Shown: piece by piece, positions 8,225 through 17,500 of the stretch
Position numbering within the stretch: position 1 is the stretch's first letter
How the letters are laid out: each line of letters opens with the position of its first letter
NCBI RefSeq assembly: GCF_037974355.1
Contig: NZ_CP150235.1
Location: 3,782,001 to 3,846,000, forward strand
Source of the DNA: Paenibacillus sp. FSL R5-0517
Lineage (GTDB): Bacteria > Bacillota > Bacilli > Paenibacillales > Paenibacillaceae
Length of the DNA stretch: 64,000 bases
Direction: 5' to 3'
The notes under the pieces: model-generated
The model's database searches: none
What the model was told of the DNA's origin: nothing
Seen by the model: the letters and a program-made list of their open reading frames with translations, nothing else
Position numbers and translations under genes: made by a program

Positions 8225-9496
8225 ATGATAGTAAGTAAAACAAAGTTGCTGAGTGGTTTAGCGATTTTAATCCTGATGTGTATGACGCTTACTAGCTGTA
8301 CAGAAGCAGCTCAGGAGGATTCGTCCGGTAAAAAGACAATTCGTATTATGATGTGGGGGAATGGTCCTGCTGAAGTAAATGGCGATCGTCAAATTATTGA
8401 AGAATTTGAAAAACAAAATCAAGATATCAATGTTGATATCGTCGTGGCACCTTACGATAATATTATGCAAAAATTTGTAACGATGTCCGCAGGGAATGAT
8501 CAGCCGGATTTGATATGGATACAGGACGTATACTTGGCAGATTTTGCAGAGAAAGGTTTACTTCTCGAACTGAACAATTATATGGAGAGCAATAAGTTAA
8601 GCAGGGAGGATTGGCTGCCTGGAGCCATGGAGAGAGGCACATGGGCAGATAAACTGTATGCGCTTCCTAGAGATTTGATTACGATTAATATCGCGTACAA
8701 CAAAGATATGTTTGACGAAGCGGGTGTTTCTTACCCGCAAGATAACTGGACCTGGGATGAGTTTTTGGATGCTGCAAAAAAACTTACAAAGCGTGATGAC
8801 AAGGGTAGGACTCTTCAGTTCGGCATGGCTTCTTATTCTTGGCAAGAAGCTGTAGTAGCCAATGGAGGCGGACTTTTCAGTCAGGACGGTAGTGAGGTGT
8901 TATTGGATTCTCCGGAAACGATAGAAGCCCTTCAGTGGGTCGCCGATTTAACGACAGTTCATCATGTTGCGCCAACTACGGCGGAGTCTCAAGGACTCGG
9001 GGATTTGTTTCTAGCCGGCAAAGCAGCGATGACATTTAGTGGTCCATGGAACTGGAAAGCCTATACGGAAGAAACTAATTTTACCTTCGACGTGGTGGAA
9101 ACGCCAGCAGGTAAAGCAGGCAATAAATCTCAGCTTCTTGGTCTTCCGATTGCCATCGGTTCACAGACAAAACACCCTGATGAAGCATGGAGGCTTCTTG
9201 AGTTTCTGACTCATGGAGGTGGGCAGGACATCCAGTCCAATATTGTAGGAGCGTATCCTTCTGTGAAGCGCGCGGAGGAAACTTTTCTGAAAGGTCAGTA
9301 CTCACCTGATAGTGTAGAAGCTGTTCCAAATGCCATGAAAGAGAATACAGTCGTTATGCCTTCATTTCCGAACTTGGCACAAGCACAGGATCTTATTCAG
9401 CCTGTCGTAGACGAAATTGCTAGAGGAAAGCAACGTGCAGAAGTTGCCTTACCCAAACTCGCGAATCAAATTCGAAAAAAATTCGATATGAAATAA
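8225..9496 (+). CDS. sugar-binding lipoprotein of the ABC importer
   Basis: The 424-residue product starts at ATG 8225, five bases after the previous stop; the frame continues upstream but without a better start. The N-terminus is a lipoprotein signal with the lipobox LTSC near residue 20. The mature part is a family-1 extracellular solute-binding protein (IRIMMWGNGP; DLIWIQDVYLADF; ALPRDLITINIAYNKDMFDEAG; GKAAMTFSGPWNW). It captures an oligosaccharide outside the membrane and passes it to the two permeases. Ligand identity is inferred only from the neighbouring mannanase and alpha-galactosidase genes. Confidence 0.9.
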   Translation: MIVSKTKLLSGLAILILMCMTLTSCTEAAQEDSSGKKTIRIMMWGNGPAEVNGDRQIIEEFEKQNQDINVDIVVAPYDNIMQKFVTMSAGNDQPDLIWIQDVYLADFAEKGLLLELNNYMESNKLSREDWLPGAMERGTWADKLYALPRDLITINIAYNKDMFDEAGVSYPQDNWTWDEFLDAAKKLTKRDDKGRTLQFGMASYSWQEAVVANGGGLFSQDGSEVLLDSPETIEALQWVADLTTVHHVAPTTAESQGLGDLFLAGKAAMTFSGPWNWKAYTEETNFTFDVVETPAGKAGNKSQLLGLPIAIGSQTKHPDEAWRLLEFLTHGGGQDIQSNIVGAYPSVKRAEETFLKGQYSPDSVEAVPNAMKENTVVMPSFPNLAQAQDLIQPVVDEIARGKQRAEVALPKLANQIRKKFDMK

Positions 9497-9520
9497 AAAC
9501 TTTTGAGGAGGGTCACTTGA

Positions 9521-11119
9521 ATGCTATTATTTTCTTCAATTCAACCCGATCATGTATATTTGGAAACAATTCAAGGAAGGACAGCTATGAAAAAGGATAC
9601 TTCAACATTGAAGTGGAGAAATCACTCTACGTGTGTTGAATTCTCTGAGAAAGGTGAGCAAATGGAAGTAAGGCTTCAATCACCGGCATGCGAAGTATTC
9701 TATGTTGTCCTTCGATGGGAGGCTCAATGGCCGCAACAAGTGAGTATTCTGGGTGACCACTTTGAGAGAGGATATGGTGACCTGGAGTGGCGAGGGCACG
9801 TAACTGACAGAAAATTGCCGTGGTATTTTCTCGTTAACACAGGAGAATCAATCGATGCCTTGGGCGTGAAGACCCGTGCTGGTGCGATTTGTTATTGGAA
9901 TACAGATCCGCGAGGATTTACATTAACATTAGATGTCAGAAACGGAACAAAGGGCGTCCAGTTAGGCGACCGTGTATTAGAAGCGGCAACCATAATATAT
10001 CGTCATGGTCTCGCTGAGGAAACGTCCTTTGAAGCGGCCTGTGAATTTTGTAAATTATTGTGCGATGATCCCCTACAGACGGACGAACCTGTATACGGAA
10101 GTAACAATTGGTATTATGCCTACGGGAATAGCTCTTACAGCGATATTATTGAGGATAGCAGGTTGCTTGCTGAATTGTCTCCGATTGGTGGTCCTCGCCC
10201 GTATATGGTCATTGATGATGGTTGGCAGCCAATACGCCTGAGCGGACAATCTTGTAATGGAGGGCCGTGGGAACGCGGAAATAATCGATTCATGGATATG
10301 GAGAAACTTGCTGCTGATATGAAAGAAATTGGGGTTAAACCGGGGATATGGTATCGTCCTTTACTGACCAGTGAAAGACATGAGTCGCATTTTAAACGAA
10401 GAACAAGTGAAGGTGACGGTTCAACCATCCTGGATCCCTCTGTGCCGGAAGTACTCGAACTTATTAAAAAGGATATCCGTAGATTTGTAAATTGGGGCTA
10501 TATGCTGATTAAACACGATTTCTCTACCTTCGATATTTTTGGTAAGTGGGGCTTTGAAATGAATGATTCATTTTTTGCGTATCGTGAAGAATTTAAAGAT
10601 CGCTCAAAAACCACAGCTGAAATTATCGTTAATCTATATAAAGCAATTCGAGACGCGGCTGGGGACGCTGTCATTATTGGATGTAACACCATTGGTCATC
10701 TGGCAGCGGGTCTTGTACATGTACAACGTACAGGTGATGATACAAGCGGTATTGAATGGGAAAGAACGAGGAAGATGGGGATTAACACTTTGGCGTTCCG
10801 CATGCCCCAGCACAACGCCCTGTTCCAGGTAGATGCTGACTGTGTGGGTATAACGGATAAGATACCATGGGAGTTAAACAGGCAGTGGCTTCAACTCCTG
10901 TCCAGAAGTGGAACTCCATTGTTTATCTCTGCTGATCCCAAAATTGTTGATTCCGAGATGAAAGAAGAGATTCGGGCGGCATATGTAACATCTTCTAAAT
11001 TTATACCCGCAGGATATGCGAGAGACTGGATGAATACGACCACTCCGGAGAAATGGGTACTTCAAGGACAGGAGGTTGAATTTAACTGGCATGAGGATGC
11101 TGTCCTTGAAAAAAAATGA
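9521..11119 (+). CDS. alpha-galactosidase-like glycosidase, GH36/clan GH-D
   Basis: The 532-residue product lacks a signal peptide, so it is intracellular. Clan GH-D marks are visible: a barrel strand with YMVIDDGWQP, GIWYRPL, the probable nucleophile Asp333 in LIKHDFS and the probable acid/base Asp in RTGDDTSG (residues 406-407). It is shorter than the ~700-residue classical GH36 enzymes. The ATG is preceded by GAGGAGG. It lies between the importer and a GH4 gene and probably removes alpha-galactosyl branches from imported galactomanno-oligosaccharides. Activity on another alpha-galactoside cannot be excluded. Confidence 0.8.
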   Translation: MLLFSSIQPDHVYLETIQGRTAMKKDTSTLKWRNHSTCVEFSEKGEQMEVRLQSPACEVFYVVLRWEAQWPQQVSILGDHFERGYGDLEWRGHVTDRKLPWYFLVNTGESIDALGVKTRAGAICYWNTDPRGFTLTLDVRNGTKGVQLGDRVLEAATIIYRHGLAEETSFEAACEFCKLLCDDPLQTDEPVYGSNNWYYAYGNSSYSDIIEDSRLLAELSPIGGPRPYMVIDDGWQPIRLSGQSCNGGPWERGNNRFMDMEKLAADMKEIGVKPGIWYRPLLTSERHESHFKRRTSEGDGSTILDPSVPEVLELIKKDIRRFVNWGYMLIKHDFSTFDIFGKWGFEMNDSFFAYREEFKDRSKTTAEIIVNLYKAIRDAAGDAVIIGCNTIGHLAAGLVHVQRTGDDTSGIEWERTRKMGINTLAFRMPQHNALFQVDADCVGITDKIPWELNRQWLQLLSRSGTPLFISADPKIVDSEMKEEIRAAYVTSSKFIPAGYARDWMNTTTPEKWVLQGQEVEFNWHEDAVLEKK

Positions 11120-11192
11120 TATCTCATGAAAGTGTTGAGATACTGCATTGGTTCACTAAATTATGACCAGATATAGAAGGATGTGAACGTAT

Positions 11193-12491
11193 ATGAAAAT
11201 CGTACTTATAGGCGGAGGCAGCTTCGTGTTTGCGCCTACTGTACTGGAAGATGTGATCGTGAAGCATAGAATCTCTGGTACCTTGGTATTGGTGGATTTG
11301 AACAAAGAAGTCGTTGAAGCAATGGCAGGTGCGGGACGAAGAGTGGCTTGGGATCTGCAAGTTCCAATTCAAATTGAAACCACAATAAATCGCAGAGAAG
11401 CATTAGTGGATGCGGATTATGTCATCATTTCAGCTTCTCCCCAAGGGGCACAACGTTGGCTTACAGATTTCAATATTTTGTCAGAATATGGATTGGCTGA
11501 TCAAGCAAGAGAATGCGGAGGGATCGGCGGACTTATGAATACATTCCGTTCGGTGACGCTGATTCTCGACATCTGCAGAGATATGGAGAAACTCTGTCCG
11601 AATGCCATTTTGCTGGATGTAACTAATCCCATGCCGCGTGTAATCACAGCGATCGAACGCTATACTACGATTAAAGCTTTTGGATTCTGCAATATTGCCT
11701 TTCGCGGACCTAGAAACTATGCTTTTCTTGCCAGTTTGGTTAATCGGTCAGGTGATGAAATCTCCGTTGTTACAGCCGGCCTCAATCATTTTTCCTGGGT
11801 TATGAAGATAACAGATAAAATAACAGGCGCAGACCTACTTCCCGAATTAATTGGTGCGCTCCGGGAAGCAAGAGGGGCCAATTATGATGAAGAAACGAAG
11901 AGAGAGCTTAGAATTATGGGAGAATGGTATGATCTGTATGGAGCGGTACCAGCAGGCGCAGTTGATCATCATGCGGAGTATTTACCATACAGTGAGGAAA
12001 TTCATTATACAACTTCCCCCCCGTATCATGGAACAGCCGCAGAACGGCAGAAACGATTACAGGAATTATTAAATATTGCAGAAGGGAAGCTGAATTGGCA
12101 GCGGTTGTTTGTAAATCCGAGCTGGGAACATCCCATTGATCTAGCAGTAAAACTCCATCAAGGTGGTCAAACAGAGATTCCAATACTTAATGTACGCAAT
12201 AACAATGCTCTTCCTCAGTTGCCACGAGATCGAATTGTGGAAGTGCCTGTCACTGTTGACAATGGTGTGATATCGTCTGTAGCTGTTCCTCCATTTTCAG
12301 CTCAATTGGCAGAACTTCTCAATGAGATTTCCTACATTCACGAAATTAGTGTTAAAGCGGCAGCTACTGGGGATAAATACTGGGTCAAATTAGCAGTTGA
12401 TTTGGACCCTGCGATCACCCAGAAAGAAACAGCTTACAAAGTGGTTGAGAAAATGTTAAACGCACATGCGGATCTGCTTCCACAGTTTTAA
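11193..12491 (+). CDS. GH4 family NAD-dependent alpha-glycosidase (MelA/LplD-like)
   Basis: The 432-residue cytoplasmic enzyme has the family-4 Rossmann start KIVLIGGGSFVFAP, the metal-binding Cys in FGFCN and His in GLNHFSW, and an NPMP segment after LLDVT. GH4 enzymes use NAD+, Mn2+ and a redox elimination route, and split alpha-galactosides, alpha-glucosides or alpha-galacturonides. Here alpha-galactosidase activity fits the context but is not proven. It is the last gene of the importer operon, 73 bases after the GH36-like gene. A small inverted repeat (about 11121-11144) lies in that gap. Confidence 0.85.
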   Translation: MKIVLIGGGSFVFAPTVLEDVIVKHRISGTLVLVDLNKEVVEAMAGAGRRVAWDLQVPIQIETTINRREALVDADYVIISASPQGAQRWLTDFNILSEYGLADQARECGGIGGLMNTFRSVTLILDICRDMEKLCPNAILLDVTNPMPRVITAIERYTTIKAFGFCNIAFRGPRNYAFLASLVNRSGDEISVVTAGLNHFSWVMKITDKITGADLLPELIGALREARGANYDEETKRELRIMGEWYDLYGAVPAGAVDHHAEYLPYSEEIHYTTSPPYHGTAAERQKRLQELLNIAEGKLNWQRLFVNPSWEHPIDLAVKLHQGGQTEIPILNVRNNNALPQLPRDRIVEVPVTVDNGVISSVAVPPFSAQLAELLNEISYIHEISVKAAATGDKYWVKLAVDLDPAITQKETAYKVVEKMLNAHADLLPQF

Positions 12492-13047
12492 TATCGTAGA
12501 AGATTTATCCCCATGAGCATTATAACTTTGAATGATATACTCTAAGGTATAGCTTATTGCCTATGGGGCAGCATGACTACGTTGACCTGAACAATAAATA
12601 CAAGATAGTGAATATTCATATGATAATCACTGGTTCATCCTGCTTGTAAACGACAGTATGGGAGTTAACACCTGATAATCCGTTAAACTAAGGAGAAACG
12701 ATGGCAATAATAGCAAGAAAGCAGCTGATCGCATTTTATTATGGCTTTAGACAGTAGAGTGCGTAAAAGGTGCGAAACGAAAAACCACCCGCTATACGGG
12801 GTGAGGGATCCAGACATGACAGAACCGATTGCCGGGAGGGGCATTAAGATAATAGTTTAGAAAACTTAAAAAAGGCTATTTTACATGAGATTTTTCATAG
12901 CAGTAAAGAAGGGAAATCGGTAACTCTATATAAGATAAGAAACTACATTATACCTGTACCATTGTAAGCTTATACGGGGTCAACCAGAACTAGTCTAGAG
13001 AAATGAAAGTAGCATTATAGAAAACACAAAGAAGGGGATGCGAATAT
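12492..13047. other. gene-free, scarred intergenic stretch
   Basis: No complete gene is seen. AAGCAGCTGATC at 12719-12730 is one arm of the hairpin found whole at 14098-14126, with its partner arm missing. A CACCC...GGGTG hairpin lies near 12785-12805. A tiny frame with a good AAGGAG site starts at 12701 but stops after 18 codons. The segment looks like debris ahead of a kinase pseudogene. Confidence 0.4.
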
Positions 13048-13200
13048 GTGGAAATCAATATATTTACACGTCTTTTGGTGTTCAGCATAATTCTAATTAC
13101 CACCCCGGTTAATACTTTAAGTTATCTATCATAATTGAAAGCAAAGGAAGTTATAACTTCAAGCGTTCTTAAAGCTAACATGCATACTTTGAGCAATTTT
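13048..13200 (+). pseudogene. N-terminal fragment of a sensor kinase with an in-frame stop
   Basis: Behind an AGAAGGGGATG site, GTG 13048 opens a frame reading VEINIFTRLLVFSIILITTP, which resembles the first membrane helix of a YesM-type sensor. TAA interrupts at 13132-13134. The same frame then continues with LKAKEVITSSVLKANMHTL, typical of the following extracellular start. It is cut at 13197, where dispersed repeat R2 begins. Identification rests on the character of about 50 residues, so the family call is tentative. Confidence 0.5.
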
Positions 13201-13292
13201 ATCGGTATAAGTTCGTGTCCCGAGCCAAGGACAAGAACTTGTACCGATTACGGGAATGGACAATAACATAGTCCGATTGTTGATTAGATGTG
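13197..13292 (+). repeat. dispersed repeat copy R2
   Basis: TTTTATCGGTATAAGTTCGTGTCC, GAGCCAA, GGACAAGAACTTGTACCG and a second GACAATAACATAGTCC half ending GATTAGATGTG align collinearly with 1494-1588. It separates the kinase fragment from the oxidoreductase fragment. Confidence 0.75.
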
Positions 13293-13362
13293 TATTTAAA
13301 TGAAGAACAAGCTCATTCTGAACTTTTTTGTTACTATAATCAAGAGAGTATATCTGCTCAAA

Positions 13363-13391
13363 TTGACACTACGGTTGCTATATACTATATG
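13363..13391 (+). promoter_or_regulatory. SigA-type promoter-like sequence
   Basis: TTGACA (13363-13368) and TATATG (13386-13391) are 17 bases apart. It points toward the oxidoreductase fragment and may be a chance or relic promoter. Confidence 0.35.
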
Positions 13392-13411
13392 ATATTTTTG
13401 TAGAATAGGGG

Positions 13412-13978
13412 GTATCTATTCGAGCTAAATCAGTAGGATTCGATGGGGTTGAGATCCATGGAGCAAATGGCTATTTACTTGATGAGTTTCTTACCGATTA
13501 TACCAATACTCGTTTAGATGAGTACGGTGGCAATACAGAGAACCGTGTACGATTCCTAGTAGAAGTGTCAACGGCGATCAGGGAAGCTATTGGACAGGAT
13601 TTTACAGTTGGAATTCGTATCTCTCAAGGTAAAGTGAATGATTATGCTCATCAATGGGAAGGTAAAGAGAAAGATGCAAAGATCATCTTTGAAGCGTTAG
13701 GACAAGCGGGTCTAAATTATATCCATGTTACTGAGTACAAAGCTTGGAAACCCGCTTTCCAAGAATCGGATAGAAACATCAATGAAAAATCGCTGGTGTC
13801 ACTTGCAAAAGAATATGGAAAAGTACCTGTATTAGCGAATGGACATCTGGAAGAACCAACGAAGGCAAGCGAAATGATTACGTCTGGAGGAGCTGATCTA
13901 GTTACTCTTGGCAAAGGAGCACTTGCGAGTCATGATTGGGTGAAAAAGGTGAAAATAGGAGAACCAGGGAGAATTTAG
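13412..13978 (+). pseudogene. old yellow enzyme-type oxidoreductase, N-terminal half missing
   Basis: The frame opens after a TAG at 13406 and reads GFDGVEIHGANGYLLDEFL, then the TRLDEYGGNTENR signature and GGADLVTLGKGALASHDWV. These are the C-terminal barrel half of NADH:flavin oxidoreductases (FMN enzymes of about 350-370 residues). About 150 N-terminal residues, including the first flavin-binding strands, are absent. GTG 13565 is the first conventional start but lies inside the conserved domain, so no functional enzyme is expected. The loss lies close to repeat R2. Confidence 0.8.
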
Positions 13979-14097
13979 ATCAGGAAAAGATACTAAGACC
14001 TAATGCAAAAATAAAAGATCTCGAAATGAAAGAAAATTGAATGTTAAACTTCTATCCATTCAACTAATGGGAACGAGATAGCTCAATATTACCAAGA

Positions 14098-14126
14098 AAG
14101 CAGCTGATCAATGCGATCAGCTGCTT
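14098..14126 (+). terminator. hairpin terminator after the oxidoreductase fragment
   Basis: A perfect 12-bp stem AAGCAGCTGATC (14098-14109) pairs with GATCAGCTGCTT (14115-14126) around AATGC. The T-run is short. Related partial copies occur at 561-587 and 12719-12730. Confidence 0.6.
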
Positions 14127-14274
14127 ATTCAGTTTGTTTCACTAAACTACCCGTTAGTAAAAAAAGCAGCATCCTCGAACCTTTGTGAAAAAGTTTCTGA
14201 CCGATAAAGTTGGTCAAAATTTAATAAAATGCTGTAACACGAAGCAAATAGTCTCTTTGAGGCCACTGTTGGTG

Positions 14275-14345
14275 TTTTTTTATTGAATATGTATAAGTTG
14301 TTGTCCTAAGCCGAGGAATTAAGGATTTGCCGAAGAATAGTTCCT
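14275..14345 (+). repeat. degenerate dispersed repeat copy R3
   Basis: A T-run followed by ATTGAATATGTATAAGTTGTTGTCCTAAGCCGAGGA matches the TTTTATCGGTACAAGTTCTTGTCCCAAGCCAAGGA part of R1 with many changes. It is the most decayed copy and lies in the gene-free stretch 13979-14513, which otherwise shows only the terminator and a cre site. Confidence 0.5.
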
Positions 14346-14419
14346 TTTTCCGAACACAGATACGTTTTTTAAAAGATTATACAATACTAAAATGAAATCA
14401 GATGGCCAGTCACCTAGAG

Positions 14420-14434
14420 TTGAAAGCGCATACA
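14420..14434 (+). promoter_or_regulatory. CcpA cre site upstream of the large glycosidase
   Basis: TTGAAAGCGCATACA matches all 15 positions of WTGNAANCGNWNNCW, 80 bases before the start codon. Catabolite control of the secreted glycosidase is likely (motif inference). Confidence 0.6.
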
Positions 14435-14513
14435 TTTGCTTGAAGAGGAGGTACGACAAGAGTAGGATTCACAACATGCTTAGGTAGAATGATTGATTAA
14501 AGGAGGCAGGGAA

Positions 14514-17500
14514 ATGGTCAGAGTTAGCGTTCCACTCAAGAAAATTAGTTTCATTGTGTGTGCGGTTTTGTTGCTTACGGGACTACTGCCAGGAAAAGCT
14601 ATGGTCAGCGCAGAAACAGACATCGAAACAGAGTCTCCGAGCGGAGTGGCTCCGATTTCCAACTTGGACACATCAACCTATCAGAAGCCTACACTGGTCG
14701 CCAATGGAAAACCGTTCTTCTTTAATGGCGTTCAGATCAGGGATGACAAGATTTTAACGCGTTTTAATTACACTGATGCTCAGATGCAAAACGTATACCA
14801 GTTGGCAGCAGACGATGGTTTTACTGTTGCAAACTCACAAATCCTGTGGTCGATGATTCAGCCAGATCAGGTATTCTCAGCCACGGAATCCACTTATATC
14901 TCTGGAGGTACCAACGCCAGTACTAATTTCTCAACCAGTAAATCGGTAAAAGCAAAATATGATTCTACGAATGTGAGTAATCAGGCTCTAACCTATTTGA
15001 AGTTTGATTTTACCTCCTTATCTGAAACCTCAGCCGACGCTGCCAAAATCAGGATCTACGTGAATAGTATGGATGCTGGAACCGCTAATCTGCATCTATA
15101 TGGTATTACGGATGACTCATGGAATGCATCAACGATGACTTGGAACAGTGGTGCGCCGAATCACGATGGGTACCAGGTTTCTGGGACGTTGGGCGTCGAT
15201 TATTTTGACTTAGGCATCACCCCGTCTTACGATCCTGTAAATCAAGTGGCTATGTATGATTTCGACGTTACGGATTTTGTTAATAACCATGCGTTTGGAG
15301 ACGGTAAGAAAGCAAGCTTTATACTTCAGACGGATACCGTCAATAACGTAGGCGTGACAATGGATGGGACACAAGGAGCCACCTATTCACCTAAGTTAAT
15401 CATTTCCAGGGCCGATGCTTGGGATTATTCATGGTTAGACAAAGTTATTGGATTTGCAGAGACAGCCAATCTGAAGCTGGAATTAATGTGGTTCGGATCG
15501 GATACCACAAAAATGACAAACGATCACAGAGTTCCCTATTATGTCATTCGAAACTTTACAAAGATGCAAACCAATGATGGACAGGTGCTTCTTGAAAAAG
15601 CAGCTGGCTACACGAACGAAGCCGTATATACGTTTCGTATGTCCAAAAACGATCCGAATTTGAGGGCTCAGGAATACACTGCTCTAAAAAATATGTTTGA
15701 CCATGTGGCTGAATATAATGCTACCCATGGTAATAAGCAAACGGTAATAGGTGCGAACATTAGTAATGAACCCGGTAATGGTATTGGGGGAACACGTTCC
15801 TACGATTCATATAGCAACGCCGATTATACAGCTGGTGGTTACACATCACACAACAGATTTAACTGGGATTCGTATTGGGTTTGGGCTCAAAATTTAGGTG
15901 CCGCAGTAAAACAGTCTAACTACCCGGTATGGACGAGGATCAATTTTCATACCTTCGAAGGGGACTTCATTTTCAGGAATGAGGAAATGAAAGCTAGAGG
16001 AGAAACGACTTATGTGGATTTTGTAGGATACGATCCATATATTGGTTCAACCGATGAGGGTTTTCGATATGGATTGGGACTCTGGCCGGATACCAGTTAT
16101 CTGCCTTACAACTATGGGGGGAACTTTCCAATGATTATGGAGACATCCGGATCAAGATCCACTTCAGATTATCTGAATATTGCTACCCTTGCAGGGGGAT
16201 CCACCTATAATATCTATAACATGATGGCAAATGACGGTAACGATTTGTACAACAATGGTCCGAATAACTTGCCTGTAGCCAAAAACAATAATACCACAGG
16301 AATAAGAAAAACGAACTTGTGGCTTAAGACAATCTGGTACGATCTTGCGACTAAAAAGCCGGATAGCTCGGGAGGAACGATGCTCAAGTTTTTTAACGAA
16401 CATGCCGATAATGCGGCCAACGTCACTAAAAATATTCGAGATATCAATATTGTCTACAGTACTGCAAATAAAGGAGTCGGTATGGCGATAGAGAGAAGCG
16501 AAAACGAAATAGCCCTAGCTAGCAAAACGGCTTCGACATTTACACTTGAAAATTTGCTTGCCTACGGTCCCGTTACAATGACCACTGGTTATTACGATGA
16601 AAATAACAGCTGGGTATCGACGGGGAGCAAATCCTTTACCACAAACGGAAATGACGTTACTGTAGCTATGAATGAATATGATACCGTAAGAGTAGTGAGT
16701 ACGAGTTCTCTTCCAGAACTGAACACATATTATTCAATTAATGACGATTTTCTCAATTCATATGCAGGTTGGACGACCCAAGGAAAAGTAAGTATCGCAG
16801 ATAAACCAGGAGTACTCGATCAGAGTCTTCATATTGAAGGGTCTTCCTCATCCGCTGAAAGCTCCTTTGCCGAGAAAACGTTCACGCCTGTGAGCGGCGA
16901 TGTAAAAATGGAGTTTCGTATTCGCCGAAATGAAGCAAGTGGCACTGTTATTGCACCTGATGTGTATGACAACTTAGGTAACGTTGCCCTAAGTCTGGCC
17001 ATGGATACTGCAGGCAATATCGTCTATAAGAATGCAAGCGGTGCATGGGCGACATTGCAAACCTACACAAACAGAACCTGGTACAAGGTTGAAATGGATG
17101 TGAACACGAATACCGATACCTATGATCTCTACATTAACGGTGTGAAAATGTTAGAACAAGAACCATTGGCAACTCCCGTAACCAATATCGCCAAGATCAG
17201 ATACTTGGCTGAAGATGCAACAAGCGAAGCAAACATTGATAAGGTCAAGATTTACCAGGAAGGTGCACCTACTCAACCAAGCGAGGAACCCTTACATTTT
17301 GAAGCTGAGACGACTCCTTTTTCAACTAGTGGTATTACCATAAATAATGTCTCAGCGAATGATGCAAGCGGAGGACAATATGCTCAAACAAGCACATCAA
17401 CAAACATAGGAGATTGGGTCCAGTATACTGTTCAGGTTCCTACTGCCGGAACCTATAATTTCAATGTCGGATATAAGACACATAAAAAGAGCAGAGGGAC

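Noticed and set aside
12785-12805. Possible IS200/IS605 end or omega-RNA remnant from the CACCC...GGGTG hairpin
   Set aside because: One short hairpin with no TnpA/TnpB homology or end motif nearby is not enough support.
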